From: Lasiosphaeria ovina
Lineage: Eukaryota > Ascomycota > Sordariomycetes > Sordariales > Lasiosphaeriaceae
Reading direction: 5' to 3'
Assembly (NCBI GenBank): GCA_033439765.1
Contig: JAULSN010000006.1
Location: 1-64,000 of the forward strand
DNA length: 64,000 nucleotides
How positions within the stretch are numbered: the first letter of the stretch is position 1; the number at the start of each line of letters is the position of its first letter. Position numbers and translations under genes: made by a program. Below are positions 1 to 11,035 of the stretch, piece by piece. Below the pieces are notes generated by a model. That model was not told the origin of the DNA, ran no database searches, and saw only the letters and a list, made by a program, of their open reading frames with translations.

Positions 1-1117
1 CGGGGTCGACCTGTGCGAGCTCCTGCATGGTTTCCGGGTCAGACAGAGACAGGTAGTCGATCTCGAAGCGGACGCGCTGGGCCGGGGCAAGGGCCATCTG
101 GTCGGCCAGCACGGCGTCGGCGAGGCTGCGGGCGGCGTCAAGGATGGCGTCGCGGTCCCGGGCCCCGGCGCCGGCCGAGTAGGCTGTCTCGGCGGCGCGC
201 AGGGCATCGTGCAGCACGGGGGCGACTGCGCGGCGGCGGGCGCCCAGGTAGACATTGCGCGAGCTCTGGGCGAGGCCGTCGGGGGCGCGGACGGTGGGGC
301 CAATAACGACGGCGGTGGGCAGCATGAAGTCGCGGACCATGGCGCGGATGACGACGGTCTGCTGGACGTCCTTCTGGCCAAAGTAGACGCGGTCGGGCTG
401 GACAATGTTGAAGAGCTTCATGCAGACGGTGGCGACGCCGCGGAAGAAGGTGGGGCGCGAGGCGCCCTCGAGCACGCTGGAGATGGGGGTGAGGGTAACA
501 AAACTGCCGGGGCTGTCGGGGGCCTGTCCCGGGAAGCCGGCGGGGTACATGTCGGCGGTGGAGGGGGCGAAGACGGCGCTGACGCCGGCGGCGAGGAAGC
601 CGGCGCCGTCGTCGGCGAGCTCGCGGTCGAGGCGGGCCAGCACGGCGCTGTCGGCGGCCCACGTCACGGGGTACGAGCCAAGGTCCTCGGCGATGCCGAA
701 CTGGGCCGGGTTGACGTAGACGCTGACGACGACGTGGTGGTTCTCGCGCGCCGCCGCCCGGATTAGCGACACGTGCCCCTCGTGCAGCGCGCCCATCGTC
801 GGCACGAAACCCACCGTGCGCCGGTCCAGCGTGTGCGGCCGCCGCCACCGCCGCACCGCCTCGACGCTGCGCAGCACGCGGATCGACGTCGACGGGATCT
901 TCTCGACGGCCGACGAGGACGAGGGCGAGGTCGAGCGGCAGGCCATGGTGCGCCGGGACGATGGCAGGTTTGCGGCGGCGGCGGATGGGGAGAGAGGGGG
1001 GGATTGGCTGGGCTGTCGGACGGATGACGACGACAGGAGAGGATTCTCTAGTCCGAGAGCACGCGAGCCGGTGAGGGCGGGGCGGACGGCGTTTCGCAAC
1101 GGCAGCAGGGGCTGCAT
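1..1117 (-). CDS. PAN6: Pantoate--beta-alanine ligase (pantothenate synthetase), 3' end cut by window
   Basis: The enzyme condenses pantoate with beta-alanine using ATP, the last step of pantothenate (vitamin B5) synthesis. The start is the ATG at 1117. The first ~95 residues are Ser/Arg-rich and poorly conserved, perhaps an organelle-targeting or disordered leader, and the ligase domain follows. The nucleotide-binding signature FVPTMGALHEGHVSLIRAA is clear at about residues 103-121, and the family motif VYFGQKDVQQ lies near residue 230. The frame stays open to base 1, where it reads IDYLSLSDPETMQEL, so only the C-terminal few dozen residues are missing. No intron is needed. The long plus-strand ORFs here are antisense shadows. 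The family assignment is secure from the motifs; the exact start among upstream Mets is less so. Confidence 0.93.
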   Translation of the reverse strand, partial: MQPLLPLRNAVRPALTGSRALGLENPLLSSSSVRQPSQSPPLSPSAAAANLPSSRRTMACRSTSPSSSSAVEKIPSTSIRVLRSVEAVRRWRRPHTLDRRTVGFVPTMGALHEGHVSLIRAAARENHHVVVSVYVNPAQFGIAEDLGSYPVTWAADSAVLARLDRELADDGAGFLAAGVSAVFAPSTADMYPAGFPGQAPDSPGSFVTLTPISSVLEGASRPTFFRGVATVCMKLFNIVQPDRVYFGQKDVQQTVVIRAMVRDFMLPTAVVIGPTVRAPDGLAQSSRNVYLGARRRAVAPVLHDALRAAETAYSAGAGARDRDAILDAARSLADAVLADQMALAPAQRVRFEIDYLSLSDPETMQELAQVDP

Positions 1118-2187
1118 CGTGGTGGCCCGTTGGCGGGCTTGGTTTAGAGATGGGGAGAAGCAGGAATAGGGTCGGGCTTGTCGAGAAGAATGAGTGAGCA
1201 AATGTCTCGCAGACAACTTGTCGGTGAGTCAGGGCGGGCGCGCAAAGAAACGAGAGGACAGGCGGGCCATGGCAGCGGCCGACGCAGGCGAGTATTATTG
1301 AGGGTTTTTTATATGTGCAGAGGCATCCTGTGATGGTTTCTGCAGCGGAGTTTTGAGGACGGGTAACGACGGGGACGGACGGGGTTCTGGATGACAAGCC
1401 GACCTTCTGCAGGGGTTCGAAGCGAAGCCACCAACCCTAACCCTTGACAACAACATTGTATGTACTTGAAGTCTGTCAGCACCTAGCTTCGCCAAGAGAT
1501 TGCACCTCCCTCTCCAACCTTCATTGACGTGTAACTTCTACAGATCAAATGCGAATTGGTTTCCCATCATTTTCAACCCCGAAATCCAATCAAGCCCTGA
1601 CTGAGGAGCGCCGGTCCATGCAAATTATGCTCCGTTCAGCTCAGGGTGTTCAAGCAGAGTCAAGGTGTGCAAGCAAACCCGCACAGGTGGTGTGTCTTGA
1701 CTAGCAAACGAGTGGATAGGAGACGCTGTCGATCGATCAATAATTGCAATCTTTTTTCCGAAGTTGAGATTTGCAATCATATCTCATGTTTTAGGGATTC
1801 GATAGTTATTTGTGAAGTTTGAAGGACACCAACAACTTGTTCGACCAATTTCGATCCTCCCCACTGACAACACAACACAACAATCTCCGAATGTTAAACT
1901 TCAAGCTCTGTTTAATGCCTTATTTATTACTTCAAATTTGACCAAATCCCCTCCAGCGCCTAACTCCTCCTGTTCTCACCCCAAACTGGCTACTCGAATA
2001 AAGCTTTTCGAACACGCTTGCGAGGCTATTGTTACTTGATCCTATAAAGCAAACACAAAAACAGAAGCAAACAAACCCCAAAGATTCCGAGTGTACCCTA
2101 TGTCCCAATCCTCCGGTCCCTCTTACAAACGCCAAATCCCACGTGCCTTATCCCCCAGCCCAACCATTGCAGCAATCCCATTACCCA
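1118..2187. other. Intergenic: upstream of PAN6, downstream of the carboxypeptidase
   Basis: Both flanking genes are on the minus strand, so this holds the PAN6 promoter and 5' UTR and the 3' flank of the carboxypeptidase. I see no further gene, RNA or repeat. A lone CCAACCCTAACCC at about 1430 is not a telomeric array. Confidence 0.5.
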
Positions 2188-4133
2188 CTAAAGCAGCGCC
2201 GCGACGCCCACGGCCAGCGCACACAGGAGCGAAGCAGCCAGTTTGCCGGCGACGCTCCCGCGCACCGCGGCAGCCGCCGACGTGGGGACTGCACTGACAC
2301 CCTGGGTGCTGGACTCGCCCGTAGTAATAAGCGTGCCGTTGCCGTTGATGGCGACGATCTGGCCGGGGTCGACGAGGCCGGCGAGCACAGTGCCGTTGCC
2401 GAGAGCGACGCTCGGCTGGACGGTGGCGTTGACGATCTCGATGGTGAACGGCTGCGTGGACTGGAAGTTTTCGATGCGGCCGAGCAGGATCTCGAGGCCG
2501 CGGAACGACACGGCGGGCTGGTCCATGGTCAAAAAGTGCCCGGAGGGGGCCACGCCAAAGTACGTCAGGCCGCGCTCCGTGTGGGCGGTCCCGATGACGC
2601 CGGCGCCGGTGATAGTCTCGAAGTTGTCGTTGACGTGGTACGGCACGTACAGCGGCCCGGCGGGCCTCTCCTGGAACCCCAGCTGGCCGCCCCACGTCAT
2701 GTTCTGGATGGCCAGCAGCGTGCCGTCGGCGATGAGCACAAAGTCCTGGCTGCCGTGGCCGATGAGCACGTTCTGCGTGCGGTCGACGACGTGCGGGATG
2801 ACGGGCTGGCTGCCGGGCCCGGCGTTGACCGAGTCGTCGGTCCCGTTGACGAACACGGGCTGCGAAGCGCAGAACTCCCACGTCTGGTTCGGCAGCGCGT
2901 GGATCGCTGCCTTGACGTCGGCCCGGTCAAAGTACACGGGGCCCGACCCCACCGGCATGTAATCGGTGCCGACGCTGAAGCCCAGCGGGTCGAACACAAG
3001 CGGGCAGCGGTCGGCGATCTCGTACACGCTGAAGCACGGGTTGATCTCCATGGACGCGAAGTAGACGTCGATGAACAGGCCGCAACCCGGCGTCTCGTTG
3101 AGGTCGTCGGCCTGCTGCCCCGGCAGGCTCGCCGGCTGCTGGCCCGCCGCCGGGAACACGAGGTACTTCTCCAGGTAGTCCATGTAGCCGCACTCGCGAG
3201 CGGCGGCCTGCAGGCCCTGGGTGAAGCTGTCGTTGAAGGCGAACACGTCGGTCCACTGGTTGACGAAGGACGCCACGGGGATATCCGTGGCCAGCGCCTG
3301 CTTGGAGAAGAGCCCGTCGAAGATCATCATGCCCGACAGGTTGTAGTAGGCCGTGTCGTTCTGGTCTAGCATGGCGCTCGAGATGTACGGCGTGTACATG
3401 CCGCTGTACGACGACCCCGTGACGTAGACGGTGTAGCCCTGCAGGGCGAAGGCGTCGACGAAGTTCTTCCAGAACCCCAGGAACTGGCGCGCCACGTCCT
3501 GCTCGTTGCGCGCCGTCACCTCGCCGTGCGAGAAGCCCGACCCGATCGGCTGGTCGACCCAGACGACATTGGTCAGGTGGTGCCAGCTCCACTTGTTGGC
3601 GACGGGCGCGAACACGCCCGGCTGCCACAGCACCGGCCCGTTCTCCTGCAGCAGCTCGCCGACAGACGAGCAGCCCGGCCCGCCCGTCAGCCAGATCAGG
3701 ATCTCCTTCTTCTCCTGCGCCACGGGGTTCGTCGACGGGAAGAACCAGAAGAAGAGCTCGTTGCTCGTGTCGTTGCCCTCGATGGGCAGCAGCCCCGCGT
3801 ACGACTCGCCCACGTCGAAGTTGACCTCGGGAAGGCCCGTGCCGTTGACCGCGAATTCTGGCCGCACAGTGTGGTTAGTTCCCGAGACCATAGTTCGAGA
3901 AAATTGGGGGGGGGGGGGGGGGGGGGGGGCACTGTACTCTTGGACTGGTCGGTGAGAAAGAGGGGCTGTGTCTGCTGCCGCTTCTCAACTGGCGGTGGCT
4001 TTGCGGCAGCGGCGTTCTCCCTCGCAGCGAACTGCTTGGCGGCCAGCTCGGGGTGGAGGAACTTGAGGTTGGCGGCGCCGAGGGCCGTGGGAAGGGCCGA
4101 AGCCAGGGCGGGAAGTGCGTGAGCCCAGCGCAT
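2188..4133 (-). CDS. GPI-anchored serine carboxypeptidase (S10 family), two exons
   Basis: A secreted or cell-wall exopeptidase that removes C-terminal residues. Exon 1 is 4133-3938 and exon 2 is 3857-2188, giving 621 residues. The intron 3858-3937 has donor GTACAG, branch ACTAAC and acceptor CAG, and splices FLTDQSK to KFAVNGTGLPEV without a frame break. The start MRW at 4133 gives a normal signal peptide; another ATG lies 10 codons upstream. S10 features: the substrate-binding block LTGGPGCSS (~122-130), the nucleophile block G-S-S-Y-S-G (~213-218, usually GESYAG), Asp in HGSQDFVLIADG and His in SGHFLTMDQP. There are many N-glycosylation sequons. The Ser/Ala-rich C-terminus ends in a hydrophobic tail typical of a GPI signal. 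The intron contains a run of 24 C on the coding strand. The family is clear; activity is inferred. Confidence 0.92.
3906..3929. repeat. (G)24 homopolymer inside the carboxypeptidase intron
   Basis: Twenty-four consecutive G on the plus strand (C on the coding strand) form part of the 80-bp intron. The tract lies between the GTACAG donor and the ACTAAC branch site, so length changes would not alter the protein. Read through without splicing, it would code for polyproline. Confidence 0.95.
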
Positions 4134-5646
4134 CTTGGCGAGTAAGACTGTGGGGTGCCGCAACTATGGGTACGCAAACTGGCTGGCAAACTCGTGCGAG
4201 CACAACAATGAGAGACAGTCACTGAAAGGCGGTGCTTGCTTGGCCTATTTCACAGACACAAGGACCACTGCTGCTTCTGCTGCTTGCTGCTGCTGACCCA
4301 GAGCACCGAGTCGGATTCTGAAAACCAAGTCGGGGCATGGCTGGGCAGATCATTCATATTAATACTGGGGTCGGTCCAGGCAAACGACAAACGGCATTGA
4401 CATTGGGCAGATGGCAATGATACCCCATCGCCTTCCTCTGTCCGGCCCCATCACATTCACCACAGCTCCAGCAGACGTAGACGGGACATGCCGATTGTCA
4501 GAGTGGCGCTAAGCTTTAGCTCATCGAAGCAGGGAAGGAGGGGTTCGCGTTTCACCGGGTAAAAGATGGCCATGCAGGTGGTCGGCGAGGTGTCAATGGC
4601 ACGAGGTGGTCGAGTGATCATCAGGGACAAGACAGGGGCCGCACGACGGAGCCGCAAGCGGAAGGCTGCCCGGCTCTGCGTGGAGAGTCGGGGACCACTG
4701 GTACCAGAGAGCGCGACATCACTGCCTCTAAACGTCGACTCGCGCTTGCGAGAATTGGCTCTTGATATTGTGCTTGCTGCGGGGAAAGCAACAAGAGAAA
4801 TGTTGTTAGTATTGTGCTCCGTGGCGCGGGATGCGAGTTGCCCGCGCGACCTTCTTTGTTGTGCGGTGTGTGGTTGATGCACCCACCCACCACCACCACC
4901 AGAATCTCCAAGATCCCAAAAGGAAGGAAAAAGGGGCTGCTTTGGTTGGTGGTACAGAAACGGTTGCCGAGACGCGGGTTCCTGCATCTGCAGCGAGTGG
5001 CAGGCAGGTGCAGCTTGCCAAACCCCCCGCAGCCTCGGGGCAGGTGGGGTCTTCTAGGTTCTCCTCCTCCCGCCTCAGCCCTACTTAAGGTGATCTCTTG
5101 ATCTGTTCTGCACGAACCTTTTGCACTGGGGGAGTGCAAGTCGGGCAGGTATGTACGCGTATTCTAGCCGGCCTGACTGCTCCGGCTATCTCATCTCGGC
5201 AACGTGTGGCGCCGGGATCCTTTCTGGACGCTGAACGATCTGATCGACGCGTCTGAAACGGGCAGCGTTGAGGGGCCGGCTCTTGCGGCTAGGCGACTCT
5301 CAAATCCCCAACACGGCCCCTGATTGGATAAATGAATGTTTTGTTTCATTCTTTCACCAGCCCAGCCCGGCCCTCCTCTGTCTCAACTCCCCACATCGCC
5401 GGCAGTCGTCGCTGTTCAAGTCTAGACCCGAACGGTGTTTGTGCAAATCCGTGTGCGATCTTTGCGGCGATTTTAGATGCAGCCTCGTTGCCATCTGGCC
5501 TCCGCATGTGACATGGTGATGATGATATCGCATCTTTCTCGTCTGCCCTTGGCTTAGTGTGTGGATTGGAGAAAGACAACCCGACTGTTTTCCTTTATCA
5601 TCTGTGTCAAACTGGAACCGGAACATGGACTAGCTTGTGGATGCTA
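4134..5646. other. Intergenic upstream of the carboxypeptidase
   Basis: Holds the promoter and 5' UTR of the carboxypeptidase and sequence up to the transposon at 5647. The ORFs here are short, overlap on both strands and show no recognisable motif. I see no gene. Confidence 0.45.
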
Positions 5647-7757
5647 ACGTATTTCCCTGTCATCCTGGCCACCCTGGCATTCTGGCCACATCTGGAATAG
5701 TCTCCCCACTGTGGCTTCAAGGAAAGAAGAAAAGAAATACCACGGCAACAAAACAACAACAACAACATCACAACATTCTCCAATTTGACCATCTCAGACC
5801 TCATTGGCATCACCAGCTTCAGAGGAATTAAACAATATCTTTTTTTTTGCGTTACGATACCGACTTTTCGTCAAGAAACGCAAGATTCGGAATTTATCCA
5901 GATCTGAGACCGTCTACACCTACCATCACACCAATGGAGCCCCCACCGCAGCCGAACCAGCGTACAGCGAGCGCACGGCAGATAACTGCACCCCCTAAAC
6001 GCCGTCAAGCCAAAGCCCAGCGAATCCCACGCCCCTCAGACCCTACCAAAGAAGACCGACTCGCACAAGCCATCGAGGCGCTCCACAACGGCAATTTCGA
6101 ATCCATCCGAGCCGCTGCAAAGTTCTACAAAGTCACTCGGAGTACTATGATGAATAGACTTGCTAGTATGGAAGACCTGAAGTCCTCACGACAAGCCCAA
6201 TAACGGTTATTACCGGCGGAGGAGAATACACTAATCGATACGGTATACCAGCTAGATACTTGGGGCTAGCCAATAACGGTTGCTATAATAAATAGCCTGG
6301 CCAAGTCATTGCTTCAGGCGAAAGGAGATACATCACCACTCGGCTATAACTGGTATCTGGCCTTCTTACGCCGTCATCCTGAGCTCCAGGTGCGCCGAAG
6401 CCGGGCGATGGATCAAACCCGCCGTGATGCGATTGACGAGAAGACCATTAAGTACTGGTTTGACCTGTTTAATACGACCCGGTTAGCCTATAATATCGCT
6501 AACGACGATATTTATAATATGGATAAGAAAGGGTGTATGAAAGGGGTCGGGGATAAGACCAAGGTTATCGTTCTAGTTAATGAGCTTGAGGCTTTCTCCG
6601 TACAACCAGGCAATCGCGAATGGGTCTCAGTCATCGAGTATATCTCCGCGAATAACTTCCTCCTTCCCCCCTTTATCATTTTCGAGGGTATGAGAATTCT
6701 TCATAGTTGGACTAACGACACTATCGACAAGTCCTTCAAGATCCGCTACTCCCCTAAAGGCTGGACCGACCGAGCGATCGCCCTAGAATGGCTTCATCAC
6801 TTTGATAAATATACTAGCGGCCGTTCTCGTGGAGAATATCGACTTCTTATACTAGATGGTCACTCTAGCCATATGTCGATCGAATTTGTGAGGTTTTGTG
6901 AGGAGAGGAAGATCGTGCCGTTATGCCTGCCCCCACACGCCATACACTGGCTGTAGCCCCTAGATGTAGGGGTATTTGGTCCCCTGGCTAAGCGGTACAG
7001 AGCGATGGTCAGCGAATACGCTTTGTTCGGCTCCATTCGTATCTCTAACCTCCAATTCCTCCGTATCTACTAGAAGGCTAGACAGGAGATCTCCCATAAC
7101 ATCCCCAGTGCTTGGAGAGGTGCTGGGCTAGTTCCTCTTGATCCAGGGAAGGTTCTGGTAAGGATTTAGTACCAGCAGGTCCCTGAAGCTATCACCGCGC
7201 GGTCAGTTACTACACCGGCATTACAGGAGGAGATCAAGAATGCAGTGGCTACTCTTATCACCGTATGCCCAACTCCCCACCGGCCAGCTGTTACCTTCCT
7301 CGAGCGCATCTCTATCCAAGCTATCTCCGAAGCCCTATTACGTAGAAAGCTCAATGAGGAGCTAGTTCAGAAGGGTAAGAACGCCAGAAGGAAGCTCTCG
7401 AAGAAGTGCCACGGCGAGGCGCGAGTACTGACCGTGGCTGAATTGGAGCAGGCGAAGGAGGAGAGGCAGGTGAAGGAGGATCTCGAGGAGGCCGCAAAGC
7501 AAAGGAGAGCGGCACTCCGGGGTAAGATTGGGCTGGCCCAGTTGGTCTGGAAAGAGATGCCTGTTACGTATGACTATTTCCACTGCGAATAGACTCTCCA
7601 CTGTCAATTCTACAGAACATTCTACCCAGGCAAAACATCTTCTGCTAGCTAGTTTTTGGTGTGGGTGGATGATGGAGGGGGGTGCAATTGGTGGCTTACG
7701 CTACACCGATTTAGGTGGCCAGGATGCCAGGGTGGCCAAAATGACAGGGAAATACGT
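5647..7757 (+). mobile_element. Fot1/pogo-family DNA transposon with intact ends, RIP-damaged
   Basis: A complete 2111-bp element. The left end begins ACGTATTTCCCTGTCAT at 5647 and the right end is its inverted copy, ending at 7757. The terminal inverted repeats match over about 42 bp with about three differences. Both ends abut TA (5645-5646 and 7758-7759), the target duplication expected of Tc1/mariner/pogo elements. One damaged transposase frame fills the interior. Inserted between the carboxypeptidase and NMD3, it appears to interrupt no gene. Confidence 0.93.
5934..7592 (+). pseudogene. Fot1/pogo transposase (DDE superfamily), broken by five in-frame stops
   Basis: A single reading frame runs from ATG 5934 (MEPPPQPNQ) to the stop at 7592 with no frameshift, interrupted by stops at 6201 (TAA), 6267, 6954, 7071 and 7167 (TAG). 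Where the family sequence is predictable these replace Gln or Trp (CAA/CAG/TGG to stop), which fits RIP. Recognisable parts are an N-terminal helix-turn-helix (AIEALHNGNFESIRAAAKFY), a CENP-B/Tc5-type DNA-binding region around LAFLRRHPELQVRRSRA, the first catalytic Asp in YNMDKKG (usually MDEKG, another G-to-A change), the second Asp in LLILDGHSSHMS, and the LPPHAIHWL block before the third acidic residue. The C-terminus is a charged coiled region. This copy cannot make transposase but could be moved in trans because its ends are intact. Confidence 0.92.
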
Positions 7758-8850
7758 TACCAGTCGGCATCTTCTTTTTGTCCAGTGCATCCGGACCACC
7801 TGTGCTTAAACCGACCGCTCATATCTGCTCGGGCTGTTAGCGGGACGTTGGTTCCAGGTTCAAGAAGTGTTTAGCGGCTTCGGCACTGGGGTGCGCTGGT
7901 GCAGAAACACAGTAACTTGGTAAGTAAGGTCCCTAGTTGGGTGTGATTGGCGGTGTTTCGGAATGAGCCGAGCGTGGTCAAGCTTGCAACACGCGTATAA
8001 TAATCTCGAGGCCCACAACTAAGGAGCTGAGCTTCATCAGTTTCGGCCCAACAATTGAAGCCTAACTGCCGTATCTCATTGTGACTGGTCGAATAATAGC
8101 TGAGACAGCGTTCTTTACTTGAGTATGCACTTACGGATCCTGAGCACCTTCTCCTTTTTGGTTGGCTAATTTATTATCTGTTTGCGCGCCTGCCCAGTTT
8201 CGGCGGATTCAAAAAATGCATTTTCCATGAGGTACCACTCGAATGCTTATTTCATGAAGCCAGAAATTTATGTTCGATTCGAGCGCACCTGTAGGACAAT
8301 TGTATATTCTCAGTCTCTGAGTCAGTAATCGAGAGATGAGGTCGTGTTGAAAATGAACATTTAGTATAATCATTGCGTGGGGGTAGTCAAACTTATACAG
8401 GTGTTGTGAGTTTGACTGGGTTCAGAAGTCGACATTGTACCAGATTACCAGAGTTGGAATATAGGTCTCCCAAGTTGAATAAATAAGTCTCCTGTTTCAC
8501 TTGTCAAGTTGACAAGTTCCGGCAAAAGGTGAACCAAGACCACGACATAACAAAAGCTACCAGCTGCCACCAGCTGCCAGCGCCCCACAACCTTCGGGGG
8601 CCCCGTCGAATCCACAAGAACGCTTATCAATCCCCATCGTTATCGGTCGACCGCGGGGCAATTTTCTGTGTTCACGAAATTCTCGGCCATTGCGTGCCCC
8701 GCCCTCAGTTGCCGTCACCCTGGACTTGGTATCGAAGACAAAAGTCACAAAGCCAGAACCCGGACCACGACTTAGGACTCGTGTCAAACACGCCGATATT
8801 ACCACAGTCGGCCGAGAACTCGCAACCGAATAACCGATCCAACCGCTCCC
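7758..8850. other. Intergenic upstream of NMD3
   Basis: Lies between the transposon's right TA and the NMD3 start and must hold the NMD3 promoter and 5' leader. No gene, RNA or repeat is evident; the ORFs are short and featureless. Confidence 0.45.
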
Positions 8851-10542
8851 ATGGATATCGACGCCCCCATGAGCATGGCCCCGCTCGCGGGCACGGCGAA
8901 GACGGGCGCAACGTGCGTCTTCTATCCATGACGTGCGTTGTGATGAGGTTAGCTGACTTTGACCGCTCAACAGCATTCTCTGCTGCAACTGCGGAGCTCC
9001 TATTGACGGCACCGCTTCTGCCGGCGCGCTCTGCTACGACTGGTAGGTTGGCTTGTCTCCCGAGTCTTCGTCGAGATCAGCAAATTGACAGAGGACGGCA
9101 GCATCAAATCCACCGTCGACATCTCAAAAGGCATACCGCGCGACGGCGTCCTCAACTTCTGCCGCGACTGCGATCGATGGCTCAGTCCCCCCACAACCTG
9201 GGTCACCGCGGCCCCGGAATCTCGAGAGCTGCTGTCGTTGTGCTTGAAGAGGCTGCGAAATCTGGGCAAGGTCCGCATCACAGACGCACGCTTCGTCTGG
9301 ACAGAACCGCATTCCCGGAGAATCCGCGTCAAGATCACGGTCCAGGACTCGGTCTCCGAGGGTGTGTTGATGCAGCAGAGCTTCGAGGTCGTGTACGTCG
9401 TGGCCTCCCAGCAGTGCCGCGAGTGCGCCAAGTCGTACACCGCAAACACGTGGCGTGCCGTGGTCCAGGTGCGCCAGAAGGTGCAGCACAAGCGGACGTT
9501 CCTGTTCCTTGAGCAGCTCATCCTCAAACACCAAGCCCATCGGGACACGATAAACATCAAGGAGGAGCGGGACGGCATCGATTTCTTCTTTGCGCAAAAA
9601 AATCAGGCGGACGCCTTTATCAGCTTCTTGAAGTCAGTCGTGCCGGTCAACATCAGGGACTCGAGACATTTGATCTCGTCAGATACGCACACGGGCAACA
9701 AGTCGTACAAGTTTACGTACTCCGTCGAGATTGTTCCTATCTGCAGAGAGGACCTGGTGGCGTTGCCGCTAAAGCTTGCAAAGTCGATCGGCAATATCTC
9801 CCCCCTCGTACTCTGCCACCGGATAGGCACGTCACTCAACCTCCTCGACCCCAACACCCTCCAAACCGCCGATGTCAACTCGGACATCTTCTGGCGCGCC
9901 CCATTCCACCCGCTCGCCGGAACACCCGACCTGGTCGAATTTATTGTCATGGACATTGAGTCGACGGGTATTCGCAAAGGCAAATGGCTACTGTCAGAGG
10001 CGACGATAGCGCGGGCGTCGGATCTGGGCGTAAACGACAAGACGTACTTTGTGCGGACGCATCTGGGCAACCTTCTCTACCCGGGCGACTCGGTCCTTGG
10101 GTACCTTCTTGACGGCGGAAACTTCAACTCGGCGACGTTTGACGCCATCGAGGCGTCTAGAGCATACGGTTCGACAATCCCCGACGCCGTTCTCGTCAAG
10201 AAATTCTACCCGAACCGTCGCAAGAACAGAAAGAGAGTCTGGAAGCTCAAGCGCATGGCCAAGGACGACGGTGACCTGCTGCCCAAGGCCTCAGACCAGG
10301 AGAAGATGGAGGCTGACTACGAGACGTTCTTGCGTGACGTCGAGGAAGACGAGGAGCTCCGCGCGGCACTGGCGCTGTACAAGAATACGAAGAAGACTAA
10401 GCCCCAGGACGCCGACGCCATGAGCATCGCCGACACAGAGATGACGGGCGAGGACGCCGGGCCCAGGATCAATATGGACGAATTACTTGACGACTTTGAT
10501 GAGCTAGATATCCAGGATGGCGAGGAGGTCGCCGCCGCTTGA
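8851..10542 (+). CDS. NMD3: 60S ribosomal subunit nuclear export adapter NMD3, three exons
   Basis: NMD3 binds the pre-60S subunit and bridges it to the exportin Crm1. Exons are 8851-8912, 8974-9042 and 9102-10542, giving 523 residues. Both introns (8913-8973, 9043-9101) have proper GT/AG ends and restore the conserved N-terminus: GATILCCNCGAP across the first junction and ALCYDCIKSTVDIS across the second. Zinc-binding CxxC pairs follow in LCCNC, CYDC, FCRDC and QCRECA. Other family blocks are WTEPHSRRIRVK, SYTANTWRA, VQHKRTFLFLEQLILKHQAH, DFFFAQKN and NPNTLQTA-like LDPNTLQTAD, with a basic RRKNRKRVWKLKR stretch. The acidic C-terminus has a leucine-rich segment (MDELLDDFDELDI) that fits a nuclear export signal. 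Length and motif order match the fungal family. Confidence 0.96.
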
Positions 10543-11035
10543 ATGGGTTTACGGAATTCCTGATTTGTAATGTTGTCGCAGAGGGCCTTGGGGTTTATGA
10601 TAGATCACGATGACGCTTCTGATGCGACGGGACAAAGGCTGGGAGGGGAAAATAAAATAAAGGACTGTATCCAATGCTGTGGATGACTGCTACAAACACT
10701 ACAAGTCATGTCCCATGTCCAATATCTATGGTTTGGTATTTGTCTTGCCTAGACAACAAGAGATCTTAACAACAAATGCAGCTCGTCGATGAAAAAAAAA
10801 ATGGAATGCTAAAGTCGAAGCCCCAAACAACAAGAAAGAAAGGAGAAAAGAAAAGGCCGGAAAGATGATAAATTCCGGTCACAAAAGGCAAAATGTGATG
10901 TATCCCTCGCCCTTCCAAGACAATACTAAATCCAGAAAAGAAATGGTATTGTCTCTGGGATAAAAAATGGTCTTGACCCTGACATGGTACGCATCCCGTC
11001 TTCCACTGCCACGTACCTGGTACCCTAGCAATGTC
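10543..11035. other. Convergent 3' flanks of NMD3 and the 664-residue gene
   Basis: NMD3 (plus) and the next gene (minus) end towards each other here. The stretch is AT-rich with A runs and holds the two 3' UTRs. No gene is seen. Confidence 0.5.

Noticed and set aside
138..1397. Open minus-strand frame of 419 codons across PAN6
   Set aside because: Arg/Pro-rich out-of-frame shadow; the ligase motifs are in a different frame starting at 1117.
1425..1445. CCAACCCTAACCC resembling a fungal telomere repeat
   Set aside because: Two partial units only, in the middle of core genes; chance occurrence or an isolated promoter motif.
2029..3369. Plus-strand open frame of 446 codons
   Set aside because: Antisense to the carboxypeptidase in GC-rich sequence; no motif and no plausible start context.
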